A DNA stretch of 64,000 bases from contig CAVERH010000002.1 in assembly GCA_963618065.1 (NCBI GenBank), positions 1-64,000 on the forward strand. The letters are read 5' to 3'. The notes under the pieces were generated by a model. It saw only the letters and a list, made by a program, of their open reading frames with translations, searched no databases and had not been told where the DNA came from. This DNA comes from Suilimivivens sp963618065 (lineage in GTDB: Bacteria > Bacillota > Clostridia > Lachnospirales > Lachnospiraceae). This document shows positions 45,125 through 54,302 of this stretch, one piece after another. Both the position numbers and the translations under genes were made by a program. Positions within the stretch are counted from its first letter, which is position 1, and each line of letters starts with the position of its first letter.

Positions 45125-45850
45125 TTAGAACGTAACCGGCAGATATGCGGCTGCTATCGCAAGCAGAATAGCAGGAAGAAGGTTGGCAACACGCACCTTC
45201 TTCCCCCATACGAGATTTAATCCTACGCAGAAAATCAATACCGATCCGACAAAAGAAATATAGTTTAACGCCAGATCTGTAAACACCGGTTTCAGCAAAG
45301 AAGCTAGCAGCGTAATGCAGCCCTCTAAAAGAAATACCGGTACCGCCGAAAAAATACAGCCTTTTCCCATGGCACAGGTCATCACCATGATGATGATAAA
45401 GTCAAGCACGCTTTTGGCAGCAAGGATCGTATAATCCCCAGATACACCATCCTGTATCGATCCCACAATCGCCATCGCGCCAATACATACCGTCAGGGAA
45501 GAAGTTACGAAGCCATGGATAAACTGGTTGTCCTTCTGATTGCCGGTCTTTTTCTTAAGCCACTCTCCGAAGCGTTCAAATTTTGACTCTATATCAATCC
45601 ATTCTCCAAGCAGACCTCCCAGCGTCAGTGTCAGAATCATCAGCATGGTTCCTCCACCCGAAAGGCTTTTTTCACTGACCGGAAGCATATACTGCATTGC
45701 CCCTGCAATTCCAATAAACAGGACACTAATGCCACATGCCATATTCAGGGTATCCTGTATTCTTTCTTTTAACAGTCTGCCGAAGAAATATCCTAAAAGA
45801 CCGCCAATCACAATGGCCGCAGTATTAATTATAGTACCCATTCCTATCAT
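45125..45850 (-). CDS. DUF554 family membrane protein
   Basis: A 241-residue protein with seven or so membrane segments, matching the DUF554 (YdfK/YqgA) family: GTIINTAAIVIGGLLGYFFG at the N-terminus, TLTLGGLLGEWIDIE, and FIGVGLNL-like FCVGLNLVWGKKVRVANLLP at the C-terminus. Members are candidate transporters of unknown substrate. AGGAG lies eleven bases before the start. Confidence 0.88.
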   Translation of the reverse strand: MIGMGTIINTAAIVIGGLLGYFFGRLLKERIQDTLNMACGISVLFIGIAGAMQYMLPVSEKSLSGGGTMLMILTLTLGGLLGEWIDIESKFERFGEWLKKKTGNQKDNQFIHGFVTSSLTVCIGAMAIVGSIQDGVSGDYTILAAKSVLDFIIIMVMTCAMGKGCIFSAVPVFLLEGCITLLASLLKPVFTDLALNYISFVGSVLIFCVGLNLVWGKKVRVANLLPAILLAIAAAYLPVTF

Positions 45851-45977
45851 CTGTTGTATCTCTCCTTCTTCCTATCTGGTATTTTCTTTCCAGCTTCCTT
45901 TATTCCATCTATTCCCATCCAAATAAAATTATGCGGCATTCCAACGTTAATTCCATCAAGCTTTGATGCCGGATCCA

Positions 45978-46652
45978 TTACTGCATTCCGTCACGGATTT
46001 CCAATGTAACCGGATCAATCAGGATTCCGAACTGATTGAGGTCCACTTTGCCATGCTCCACGGCAACCCCATCTTCCATCAGCCGTCTTGCCTGTTCACC
46101 CTCTCCTCCAAAGGCAAACTCTCCGGATAGTTCTCCTTTCGAGTTCACTACACGGAAGCAGGGAATATTTTCCGGATCTGGATTTTTATGCAAAGCATTT
46201 CCTACTGCCCTTGCCATCTTTTTCTCCCCGGCAAGCTCCGCAATCTGCCCATACGTAGCTACGTGACCTTTTGGAATTTTCTTAACCGCCTCGTAGATCC
46301 GCTTTGTCGGACTGTCCGTAATAAGGTCATAGCTCTCTGCAATCATGCGCTTCACATCTTCTTCCGGAATGGTTCCGTCAAGAATCAACGTATTCCAATG
46401 CTCTTTATTCAGATGATATCCGGCAACCACCGCTCCCGGATAGGCACTTCTCCAGAAGTCTCTCCACTGCGGATCCGCTTTCACATTGATATTCAGATAC
46501 CCATCCTTTTCATAGGTCCATAAAAAGGCCTTCTTACTTCCCTTCACCCGGACTAACTGCCAGTTCGGATCATGGAACGGCGCCTCCTGATAGGTCATCG
46601 GAAAGGATAAGCCATACTCCAATACTTCTTCACGTGTCATAACCATCTTCAT
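45978..46652 (-). CDS. MmcQ/YjbR-like domain fused to an alkyltransferase-like domain
   Basis: A 224-residue fusion. The first 120 residues carry a MmcQ/YjbR-type domain (FPMTYQEAPFHDPNWQLVRV, LNINVKADPQWRDFWR). Residues 130-215 form an O6-alkylguanine-DNA alkyltransferase-like domain (IPKGHVATYGQIAELAG, ARAVGNALHKNPDPENIPCFRVV). The active-site motif is PCFRV instead of PCHRV, so Cys is kept but the activating His is a Phe. It may bind or repair alkylated bases weakly. AAAGGAG is 3 bases from the ATG at 46652 and 9 from the ATG at 46646, so the latter may be the true start. Confidence 0.8.
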   Translation of the reverse strand: MKMVMTREEVLEYGLSFPMTYQEAPFHDPNWQLVRVKGSKKAFLWTYEKDGYLNINVKADPQWRDFWRSAYPGAVVAGYHLNKEHWNTLILDGTIPEEDVKRMIAESYDLITDSPTKRIYEAVKKIPKGHVATYGQIAELAGEKKMARAVGNALHKNPDPENIPCFRVVNSKGELSGEFAFGGEGEQARRLMEDGVAVEHGKVDLNQFGILIDPVTLEIRDGMQ

Positions 46653-46739
46653 ATACTCCTTTGGCCAAACCCTCAAGGCATGATTGCCACATTAGGCAAT
46701 CGTATATCACTGACGATTGTCTCTTTCTTTTCAGCATTA

Positions 46740-46786
46740 AGAAAAATGCTTAGAATATTGTTTGTCAACATTCTAAGCATTTCCAA
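46740..46786 (-). terminator. Terminator of the tRNA transcript
   Basis: On the minus strand AAATGCTTAGAAT pairs with ATTCTAAGCATTT around a loop, and TTTTTCTT follows. It begins just after the tRNA-Leu 3' end. Confidence 0.85.
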
Positions 46787-46791
46787 TTCCA

Positions 46792-46875
46792 TGCAGGTGG
46801 CCGGACTTGAACCGGCACGGTGTTGCCACCGAGGGATTTTAAGTCCCTTGCGTCTGCCTATTCCGCCACACCTGC
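46792..46875 (-). tRNA. tRNA-Leu (TAA)
   Basis: A class II tRNA of 84 bases including the discriminator A. The acceptor stem GCAGGTG/CACCTGC, the T loop GGTTCAAGTCC, a long variable arm (CTCGGTGGCAACACCG) and anticodon TAA in loop CTTAAAA are all present. No CCA is encoded. Confidence 0.95.
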
Positions 46876-46980
46876 GGACGCTGCAATATGCATCTCGGTT
46901 CATTGCATGGACATACGCACAAGTGCTGTTCCATTAACCTCATCAATGCATATGCTGAAATCTGTAACACAGACTTCAAA

Positions 46981-47062
46981 TGGATGGAGGTGGATTCGAA
47001 CCACCGAAGCAATTTGCAGCAGATTTACAGTCTGTCCCCTTTGGCCACTCGGGAATCCATCC
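46981..47062 (-). tRNA. tRNA-Tyr (GTA)
   Basis: An 82-base class II tRNA. The acceptor stem GGATGGA/TCCATCC, the T loop GGTTCGAATCC, a long variable arm and anticodon GTA (loop CTGTAAA) fit tRNA-Tyr. It precedes tRNA-Leu in one transcript. Confidence 0.95.
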
Positions 47063-47108
47063 ATACAGTCTCATAAGTATGTTACTCACGAAGTCCTGAC
47101 AATAATAG

Positions 47109-47137
47109 AATATACCATATCAACTATTAAAAAGCAA
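47109..47137 (-). promoter_or_regulatory. Promoter of the tRNA-Tyr-tRNA-Leu operon
   Basis: On the minus strand TTGCTT (47137-47132), 17 bases, then TATATT (47114-47109). It lies about 47 bases before tRNA-Tyr. Confidence 0.65.
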
Positions 47138-47264
47138 GATCATAATTTTGAAATTATAGTCCAGGTCTTCAAAAGAGAAGCCAGATATACACCACGTCAT
47201 TTCTGGCAGAATACAAGATAAATAACCTTGAAGTAATGCAAGAAAAGTGAATGCATGAAACGAA

Positions 47265-47293
47265 TTGACATGGAGATAATAATAGCATATAAT
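47265..47293 (+). promoter_or_regulatory. Promoter of the toxin-antitoxin operon
   Basis: TTGACA at 47265-47270 and TATAAT at 47288-47293 with a 17-base spacer, a consensus sigma-A promoter. A palindromic GCGTACGTTTTT-type site centred at 47311 lies just downstream, where an autorepressing antitoxin would bind. Confidence 0.85.
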
Positions 47294-47342
47294 TAAAGCA
47301 CGAAAAAGCGTACGTTTTTATGTATGGAAAGGAGTGTTTTAT

Positions 47343-47597
47343 ATGTTAGCCGTAAAGAGCATGGATGTCAGGGATAATTTTAAGAGTTTATGTGATAAAG
47401 TTTTTAGTGGAGAAACATTGATTATATCAAGACCTAAAAATGAAAATGTAGTTATGCTATCCGAACATGAATACAATGAAATAATGAAAGCTAAGAGAAA
47501 CGCCGACTATCTTGCTATGATAGATAAATCTATGGCAGAAGCTGAAGCAGGTGGTTTTGTTACTAAGTCCATTGAAGAATTGGAGGCATACGAATAA
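47343..47597 (+). CDS. yefM: YefM-family antitoxin
   Basis: An 84-residue antitoxin that represses its own promoter and neutralises the toxin encoded next. MDVRDNFKSLCDKV, the beta strand ETLIISRPKNENVVMLSEHEYNEI and the acidic C-terminal helix are typical of the Phd/YefM fold. AAAGGAG lies eight bases before the ATG. The toxin gene begins at the very next base after its stop. Confidence 0.93.
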   Translation: MLAVKSMDVRDNFKSLCDKVFSGETLIISRPKNENVVMLSEHEYNEIMKAKRNADYLAMIDKSMAEAEAGGFVTKSIEELEAYE

Positions 47598-47858
47598 ATG
47601 AATATAGTATTTACTCCTACTGCCTGGGAACAATACACCGAATGGCAGAGAGTCGATAGGAAAATGGTTAAGCGGATCAATGATCTTATTAAGGATATTG
47701 ACCGTAATGGACTTCTAACCGGAATTGGTAAGCCGGAACCTTTAAAGCACCGTAAAGCATGTAGCAGACGCATTACAGATGAGCACAGATTAATTTACAA
47801 TATGGATAACACCCAAAATCTGATTATATACTCATGCAAATATCATTATGAAAATTAG
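47598..47858 (+). CDS. yoeB: YoeB/Txe-family mRNA interferase toxin
   Basis: An 86-residue ribosome-dependent endoribonuclease. KRINDLIKDIDRNGLLTGIGKPEPLKH and SRRITDEHRLIYNM match the family, with the catalytic Glu, Arg and His and the C-terminal SCKYHY present. The usual GYWSRRI reads KACSRRI here, replacing a conserved Trp with Cys. Expression depends on the antitoxin promoter at 47265. Confidence 0.93.
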   Translation: MNIVFTPTAWEQYTEWQRVDRKMVKRINDLIKDIDRNGLLTGIGKPEPLKHRKACSRRITDEHRLIYNMDNTQNLIIYSCKYHYEN

Positions 47859-47890
47859 CATTCTAAAATAGGATGATCTTTGCGATAAAA

Positions 47891-47929
47891 ATCACCCAAA
47901 ACACTGTATTTATCAGTATTTTGAGTGAT
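47891..47929. terminator. Bidirectional terminator after yoeB and the GH13 gene
   Basis: ATCACCCAAAACACTG pairs with CAGTATTTTGAGTGAT (two G-U type mismatches) and has T-rich flanks on both strands. It ends the toxin-antitoxin transcript and, on the minus strand, the GH13 transcript. Confidence 0.8.
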
Positions 47930-47972
47930 TCTGATAATTTTATCTCGTACCTCATCCATCTGCCGTTACTCG

Positions 47973-50075
47973 CTACTCTCCCTCATACCTCAACACAATC
48001 GCGGAGGTTCCGGGAAGAGTCACCATCACCTTACCGGAAACAATGGGATACTCATGCACTTCTGTATCAAATCCCTCTGCTGTGGTGAGCATCACGCATT
48101 GCATAACACCCTCCTTGGGTGTACCAATATACCAGACTTCCAGCTCCCTGGTAATTTCGTGATCGTTATTATTAATAAGAACCGCTGTACATGCATGACG
48201 GTTGAAACGTCCGTAACCCAGAATGTTATAATCACCATCCATAAATTTCAGGGATCCGGTCAACAGCTCCTCACTCTCTTTATGAATACGGATCATTTCC
48301 TTGTGGAAGCGTATAAGTTCCGTATCTTCCTGTCCCCATGGATAGGTTCTCCGGTTATCCGGATCGGTAAAGCCACATACTCCGGCTTCATCGCCATAGT
48401 AGATGGTCGGTGCACCCGGCCACGTCATCTGAATGACAACAGCCTCACGCATCACGGCTTTATTAACTCCTTCATTTGCCGCCTGGGAGCCTAATGTATT
48501 GGTTCTTCCCACCTTATGATTGGTTCTTGTTAAAAAGCGGGAATGATCATGATTTGATAATTCATTCATGGCAATCTGCAATGACGGGGTCGTAAAGCTT
48601 GCCATATGATAGCGCATAGCCTGTAAGAAGCTGTCTGCATTGCCAAGCATATCACCACGGAAATCGTCACTGTGCTTCTGCATACCGGTCAGGAACCAGG
48701 TAACCGGCTCCATGAACGCATCATAGTTCATAACCGTATCCCATTCCTTGCCATTCAGCCAGTCTCTTGGACTTCCGTAATGCTCTGCGAGCACGATTGC
48801 CTCCGGATTCACATCCCGGACTGCCTTACGGAACTGCTGCCAGAAATAATGATTGTATTCCGGACTGTGTCCAAGATCCGCTGCCACATCCAGACGCCAG
48901 CCGTCAATATTATAAGGGAAGGATACCCATTTTGCTGCGATATGCATGACATAATTAAACAGCTCCTGTGACTGCTCATAATTAAGCTTCGGCAGCGTAT
49001 CATGTCCCCACCAGCCATCATATGCATCATTATAAGGCCATGCATGGTCATTAAAGAACTGGAAGTAATTATGGTACGGACTTTCCTTACTGATATAAGC
49101 ACCCTTCTCGTATCCCGGTGCGTTCTCATAAATACGCTCTCTATCCATCCACTTATTAAAAGATCCACAGTGATTAAACACGCCATCCAGAATGACCCTC
49201 ATGCCCCGTTTATGAGCCTCGGCTGTCACCTGCGCAAAAAGCTCGTTGCTGGCTTCCAGATTTTCTTTATTGGTCACACGGTCAATATATCTGGTTGCCT
49301 CACGGTTTTCCTTCTGATCGGGATGCAAAAGCTCTCCCTCGTCATGGACAATTTTTCCGATATGCGGATCAATATAGTCATAGTCCTGAATATCATACTT
49401 ATGATTGGATGGGGAAACAAACAGCGGATTGAAATAAATAACATCAATGCCAAGCTCCTGCAGATAATCCATCTTATCCAGCACACCCTGAAGATCTCCT
49501 CCATAAAACTCACGCACGCCCATACTGGCCGGATATTTGCTCCAGTCCTCCACACGGACAGATTTGTCCCCGATATACTGATATTCATTCGTCAGCACAT
49601 CATTCGTCGGATCGCCATTATAGAAGCGATCCACGTAAATCTGGTACATCACTGCACCCTTGGCCCACTTCGGAGTCTTAAATCCCGGGATAATCCGGAA
49701 GAAAAAGGTTTCATCCGGATGCCTGGAAACTCCGCGCGTATCATAGACACAGTTAATCTTTCCGACCTGCACTTCGAAATAATAGCTGTACTGTTCCTGC
49801 TCTACTTCGATCGAGCAGGTAAAATAATCAAAATTATCATCACTCTCTGTAACGGTCATCAAAATCCGCTCATTATTGTGTACCAGAATAACACGGTCAA
49901 TGTTTTTTGCTTTTGTACGAAATCTCACTTTCACTTCTGAATACGGATTGGGTTCTGCAGGACTGATATAGTTCTCTGTCGTATCACTGAATAATGCTTT
50001 CCGGTTAAAAACAGGCCGCATTTCCGATATATACATCATATTCTGCTCGGTTTTCATAATGCGATTAATATCCAT
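47973..50075 (-). CDS. GH13 alpha-glycosidase, neopullulanase-like
   Basis: A 700-residue enzyme that hydrolyses alpha-glucan or maltodextrin. An N-terminal beta-sandwich domain covers residues 20-130. The catalytic barrel shows the four GH13 regions: DGVFNHCG, GWRLDVAAD (nucleophile Asp), LAEHYG (acid/base Glu) and SNHDHSR. A C-terminal beta domain ends the chain. There is no signal peptide, so it acts in the cytoplasm on imported dextrins. It has its own terminator at 47891. Confidence 0.9.
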   Translation of the reverse strand: MDINRIMKTEQNMMYISEMRPVFNRKALFSDTTENYISPAEPNPYSEVKVRFRTKAKNIDRVILVHNNERILMTVTESDDNFDYFTCSIEVEQEQYSYYFEVQVGKINCVYDTRGVSRHPDETFFFRIIPGFKTPKWAKGAVMYQIYVDRFYNGDPTNDVLTNEYQYIGDKSVRVEDWSKYPASMGVREFYGGDLQGVLDKMDYLQELGIDVIYFNPLFVSPSNHKYDIQDYDYIDPHIGKIVHDEGELLHPDQKENREATRYIDRVTNKENLEASNELFAQVTAEAHKRGMRVILDGVFNHCGSFNKWMDRERIYENAPGYEKGAYISKESPYHNYFQFFNDHAWPYNDAYDGWWGHDTLPKLNYEQSQELFNYVMHIAAKWVSFPYNIDGWRLDVAADLGHSPEYNHYFWQQFRKAVRDVNPEAIVLAEHYGSPRDWLNGKEWDTVMNYDAFMEPVTWFLTGMQKHSDDFRGDMLGNADSFLQAMRYHMASFTTPSLQIAMNELSNHDHSRFLTRTNHKVGRTNTLGSQAANEGVNKAVMREAVVIQMTWPGAPTIYYGDEAGVCGFTDPDNRRTYPWGQEDTELIRFHKEMIRIHKESEELLTGSLKFMDGDYNILGYGRFNRHACTAVLINNNDHEITRELEVWYIGTPKEGVMQCVMLTTAEGFDTEVHEYPIVSGKVMVTLPGTSAIVLRYEGE

Positions 50076-50408
50076 ATACCATATGCTCCATCTATTTTTT
50101 ATAGAATGAATTTCATCTGATCAAAAAATTCAAAACCAGATTTATTTTATACCAACCATGTTTCATAATCAAGAAAAGTATCTGTGTTTGAACAGTAAAA
50201 AAGACAGTAAATATTTACTGTCCTTTTTAGAGAAGGTATTTCTTTCTTATGGGGTATAGCAAAAACTATATAATGTATTGGGGGGGTTACAAGTAGTATA
50301 ATAGCATATGCCTATTTTTGCGTAAATACTCACGATTCACAAATATTACAAAAATCATGTTGGCTTTTTGTGCATTTTCACCAAATACATTTCATTGATA
50401 AATGGCTC
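50076..50408. other. Intergenic region between ftsH and the GH13 gene
   Basis: It holds the ftsH terminator at 50203-50222. The rest, including a run of seven Gs near 50282, shows no feature I can name. Confidence 0.4.
50203..50222 (-). terminator. Terminator of the yabP-ftsH gene block
   Basis: A perfect 20-bp palindrome, GACAGTAAAT/ATTTACTGTC, with T run TTTTTTAC following on the minus strand and A/T runs on both sides. Confidence 0.75.
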
Positions 50409-52232
50409 CTACTCCGTAACCGGCTTTTCTCTGTCATCAAACAATGCTTCGAATTCTTCTCTTCCAATCTTTTCCTTTTCCAGAAGAAGCCCGGCACACT
50501 TATTCAATACATCCATGTGCTCTAAGATGATTTCCTTCGCCTTGTGGTAACAGTCATCCACAATATCCTTGACTTCGGTATCGATCTTTCCGGAAATCAG
50601 TTCGCTGTGGCTCTTGGCATGTGCAAGATCCTTACCGATAAAGACTTCATCGTCATCGTTTTCATAGTTAATTACACCAAGCTTTTCGGACATACCGTAA
50701 CGGGTTACCATATTTCTCGCCGTCTTGGTTGCCCTCTGGATATCATTGGAAGCGCCGGTTGTAATATCATTAAACACGATTTCTTCTGCAATTCGTCCAC
50801 CCAGGGAAACCATAATATCCTGCAGCATATGACTCTTTGTCAGGAACATTTCATCCTTTTCCGGCAGCGGCATTGTGTAGCCTGCCGCACCAAGTCCCGT
50901 CGGAATAATGGAAATCATATGAACCGGATCCACATCCGGAAGCACATAGAACAGAATCGCATGGCCTGCTTCGTGGAATGCTGTAATTCTCTTTTCCTTA
51001 TCTGAAATCACACGACTCTTCTTCTCTACACCAAGTCCGACCTTAATAAAGGCTTTCTCAATATCCTTCTGGATTACATAGGTACGGTTTTCCTTAGCTG
51101 CAACAATGGAAGCCTCATTCAGGAGATTTTCCAGATCTGCACCGGTAAACCCGGCAGTGGTCTGTGCAACCTTCTTTAAGTCCACATCCTCTGCAAGCGG
51201 CTTGTTCCTGGCATGAACACGGAGAATTTCTTCCCTTCCTGCCACATCCGGACGGTTCACGGTGATCTTACGGTCAAAACGTCCCGGACGAAGAATTGCC
51301 GGATCCAGAATATCAACACGGTTCGTTGCGGCAAGTACAATAATTCCTTCATTGACACCAAAACCATCCATTTCCACAAGGAGCTGGTTCAGTGTCTGTT
51401 CTCTTTCATCGTGGCCGCCGCCCATACCGGTACCACGTCTTCTGGCAACCGCATCAATTTCATCGATAAATACAATACAGGGAGCATGATGCTTGGCTTC
51501 TTCAAACAGATCACGCACACGGGAAGCACCTACACCTACAAACATTTCTACGAAATCCGAACCGGAAATACTGAAAAACGGTACACCGGCTTCTCCCGCA
51601 ATTGCTTTTGCAAGCAGGGTCTTACCGGTACCGGGAGCACCCTCTAAAAGAACCCCCTTCGGGATTCTCGCCCCCACCTTGGTGAACTTTGCAGGATCCT
51701 TTAAGAATTCTACAATTTCTTCCAGCTCTTCCTTTTCTTCCTGAAGGCCGGCAACATCCTTAAGCGTTATGGTTCCGTCACCTGTAGCAAGCTTCGCACG
51801 GCTCTTTCCGAAATTCATCATCTTGGCATTGCTTCCGCCGTTCTGTCCGTTCATCATGCTAAAGAACACGATCATCACGACGACTGCCACCAGCATCGGA
51901 AGAATACTTGTCAGAAACCAGTTTTCCTCCTGTACCTTTTCTACATTGGGATCTACGTTAAAGGAAATCAGGAACTGTTCGATTTCACTGACATCCGTAA
52001 CATATAAGGTCTTTTCCAGACCGCTTTCCAATGTAACCGTTACCTCACCGGTAGGTGTCTGCCGGCTCGGCATAATATCTGCGCCGACCACCCGGCCGGC
52101 CTCCAGATCCTCCATTAATTCGCCTCTTGTATATTCGATCCGGTTATTGTCCATAAAGCTTGGAACAATCAGCAATGCCAGTAAAACCAGCATCACTACG
52201 AAATATACACTTAATCCTCTACTCTTTTTCAC
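50409..52232 (-). CDS. ftsH: ATP-dependent zinc metalloprotease FtsH
   Basis: A 607-residue membrane protease that degrades misfolded and regulatory proteins. Two membrane segments (about 9-27 and 108-126) flank an extracytoplasmic domain. The AAA domain has Walker A GAPGTGKT at 198-205 and IVFIDEIDA, and the protease motif HEAGH is at 420-424. It lies downstream of hpt and tilS, as in most Firmicutes, and closes the block. Confidence 0.97.
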   Translation of the reverse strand: MKKSRGLSVYFVVMLVLLALLIVPSFMDNNRIEYTRGELMEDLEAGRVVGADIMPSRQTPTGEVTVTLESGLEKTLYVTDVSEIEQFLISFNVDPNVEKVQEENWFLTSILPMLVAVVVMIVFFSMMNGQNGGSNAKMMNFGKSRAKLATGDGTITLKDVAGLQEEKEELEEIVEFLKDPAKFTKVGARIPKGVLLEGAPGTGKTLLAKAIAGEAGVPFFSISGSDFVEMFVGVGASRVRDLFEEAKHHAPCIVFIDEIDAVARRRGTGMGGGHDEREQTLNQLLVEMDGFGVNEGIIVLAATNRVDILDPAILRPGRFDRKITVNRPDVAGREEILRVHARNKPLAEDVDLKKVAQTTAGFTGADLENLLNEASIVAAKENRTYVIQKDIEKAFIKVGLGVEKKSRVISDKEKRITAFHEAGHAILFYVLPDVDPVHMISIIPTGLGAAGYTMPLPEKDEMFLTKSHMLQDIMVSLGGRIAEEIVFNDITTGASNDIQRATKTARNMVTRYGMSEKLGVINYENDDDEVFIGKDLAHAKSHSELISGKIDTEVKDIVDDCYHKAKEIILEHMDVLNKCAGLLLEKEKIGREEFEALFDDREKPVTE

Positions 52233-52282
52233 ACTATTTTCCTTTCAAAAACGCTTTACTTCTTAATATCTGTTCTGTATCA

Positions 52283-52807
52283 TCAGTCCAACTCCACTAC
52301 ACCAATATAAGGCAGGTTGCGGTATCTCTGATCATAATCAAGACCGTATCCTACAACAAATTCATCGGGAATCTCGAAGCCGGTATAATCTACATGTACA
52401 TCAGTGACCCTTCTCTCCGGCTTGTCTAACAGAGTGCACAGACGAAGGCTTGCAGGCCCCCTGTCCTTTAACATTTCAAGCAGGTAGCTTAAGGTACGTC
52501 CGGAATCCACGATATCCTCAATAACAAGGACATCCTTTCCCTTCAGAGGTTCATCAAGATCCTTCACAATTCGAACGACACCACTTGACTTTGTTTCACT
52601 TCCGTAGCTGGAAACCGACATAAAGTCCAGAGAAACCGGCACGGTAATCCTCTTTGCAAGCTCACACATGAAAAAACTGCCACCCTTTAAGACACATACC
52701 AGATGAACGCTCTTTCCGGCATAATCCTTACTGATCTGTTCTCCGATCTGCTGAATCCGGGCATCTACATCCTTTTCTGATAAAAGTACTCTGACTCTTT
52801 CAGCCAT
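52283..52807 (-). CDS. hpt: Hypoxanthine phosphoribosyltransferase
   Basis: A 174-residue enzyme that salvages hypoxanthine and guanine to IMP and GMP. It has the PRPP loop VLVIEDIVDSGRTL, an upstream LKGGSFF loop and the YGLDYDQRYRNLPYIGV C-terminus. The ATG at 52807 has AAAGGAG eight bases upstream and gives the usual length. Located between tilS and ftsH as expected. Confidence 0.97.
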   Translation of the reverse strand: MAERVRVLLSEKDVDARIQQIGEQISKDYAGKSVHLVCVLKGGSFFMCELAKRITVPVSLDFMSVSSYGSETKSSGVVRIVKDLDEPLKGKDVLVIEDIVDSGRTLSYLLEMLKDRGPASLRLCTLLDKPERRVTDVHVDYTGFEIPDEFVVGYGLDYDQRYRNLPYIGVVELD

Positions 52808-52857
52808 ATTTATGACTCCTTTCTCTAATGGTGTTACCATTTACTATTCTATTTGTC

Positions 52858-54249
52858 TTACTCCTTAGACAGAACCCTCACCTGTAAAACCCGCTCCGTC
52901 TGTTCCGTAATCTTAAAAAACTCGCTGATGCGCAGCCCCGGAACCCATACCACATGGTGATCCATGGCAAGAACATACAGGGAATCTCTGTTTTCCTTCG
53001 GGATTTTCTGATCTACGAAGTAGTCCTGCAGGGATTTGCGTCCCATCTGTCGATTAACCGTTAAATAATCCCCAGCCTGTCTTGGTCTGAGGAATAAAGA
53101 TGTTGTTATTTTATCATAGTCAAACCATTTCGTATATGTTTTTTGAGGAATAATTTGAGATTTTTCATAGGAAAACGTCTGAAATTCCACATCTCCGAGT
53201 AAAGGAACCTGAAGCACGCAGGGAATCTCAACCGGTAATTCCGGATATTCCCCCCTGAAAAATTCTGTGCACGCTTCACACTTTTCTATTTTTACCCATT
53301 CATACTGTTTATAGACATGAACCTGATAAGGAAGCACACATTCTTTACTGCCCGTACCCTGTAACAGCTTATCTATGCTCTGGATATGCGCTTCCGTGAT
53401 ATCCTTTTTCTGTCCCGCAATTTCACACACCGTATAAAACAACAGCCGCTTCCGGATAAACGGTTCTTCCTTCTGCAACAGCGAAAGCTTCACCGAAGCT
53501 GCTTTCGGACGCTCCGTAAAGACACAGCACCGCTCCACAGCCGCCAGCGTCTGCCTCATCACATACTCATCGGCCTCCTGTAGCTGCTTTGCTGCACGAT
53601 TCATATTGGCTGTGGCTCCGTGCACAATATTCTCCTCTGCATAAGACAGAATATGATGCCGGATCCGATTCCGGGTATAGTCATCCCCAAGATTCGTTGC
53701 ATCCGTGCAAAAAGGCATCTGCTGCTCCTGCAGCCACTGCTCGATTTCCTTCCGCTCAAGAAAAAGCAATGGACGGATGATGTCTCCCTGTACCGGACGG
53801 ATGCCGCATACTCCGGCAAGTCCTGTTCCCCGGAACAGATGAAACAGCATCGTTTCCGCACGGTCATTGCTGTTATGCGCTACTGCAATCCTTCCCTTTC
53901 GTCCGCCGAGGATCTGCCGGAAGGCTTCATACCGGAGCTTTCGTCCCATCTCTTCGGCAGACAGCTTTTCCTGCTTCGCCTGTGCCTCCACATCTGCACA
54001 GATCAGATGAAAGGGAATCTGCCGTTCCTCACACAGCTTTCTGACAAATTCCGCATCCTCTCCGGCTTCCGCACGAATGCCGTGATTAATGTGCACTGCT
54101 TCTATCGATATGGAAAGCCTTTCTGCAAGCTTTTCCAACACAAGAAGGAGGCAGACGGAATCCGCGCCCCCTGAAACACCTGCGATCACCACATCGCCCG
54201 GCTCCACCATATGAAATTGTGTCATGTATTGCAAAACCTCTTCAACCAT
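52858..54249 (-). CDS. tilS: tRNA(Ile)-lysidine synthase
   Basis: A 463-residue enzyme that puts lysine on C34 of tRNA-Ile(CAU) so that it reads AUA. The PP-loop SGGADS is at residues 26-31, HINHGIR and AHNSNDRAETMLFHLFRGTG follow, and a C-terminal domain ends in FKITEQTERVLQVRVL. The start lacks a strong ribosome binding site; an ATG at 54225 with GAAGAGG is an alternative. Confidence 0.96.
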   Translation of the reverse strand: MVEEVLQYMTQFHMVEPGDVVIAGVSGGADSVCLLLVLEKLAERLSISIEAVHINHGIRAEAGEDAEFVRKLCEERQIPFHLICADVEAQAKQEKLSAEEMGRKLRYEAFRQILGGRKGRIAVAHNSNDRAETMLFHLFRGTGLAGVCGIRPVQGDIIRPLLFLERKEIEQWLQEQQMPFCTDATNLGDDYTRNRIRHHILSYAEENIVHGATANMNRAAKQLQEADEYVMRQTLAAVERCCVFTERPKAASVKLSLLQKEEPFIRKRLLFYTVCEIAGQKKDITEAHIQSIDKLLQGTGSKECVLPYQVHVYKQYEWVKIEKCEACTEFFRGEYPELPVEIPCVLQVPLLGDVEFQTFSYEKSQIIPQKTYTKWFDYDKITTSLFLRPRQAGDYLTVNRQMGRKSLQDYFVDQKIPKENRDSLYVLAMDHHVVWVPGLRISEFFKITEQTERVLQVRVLSKE

Positions 54250-54302
54250 ACATTAAATATAATGTATTTTGAAGGAAATGGAAAGCCTTTTGTCTGCAGC
54301 TG

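Noticed and set aside
47109..47300. tRNA genes as an integration site with a prophage
   Set aside because: No integrase, no phage genes and no repeated tRNA end were seen; only a toxin-antitoxin pair follows.
49002..49940. A 312-codon plus-strand reading frame
   Set aside because: It is antisense to the GH13 catalytic domain, whose motifs are unmistakable.
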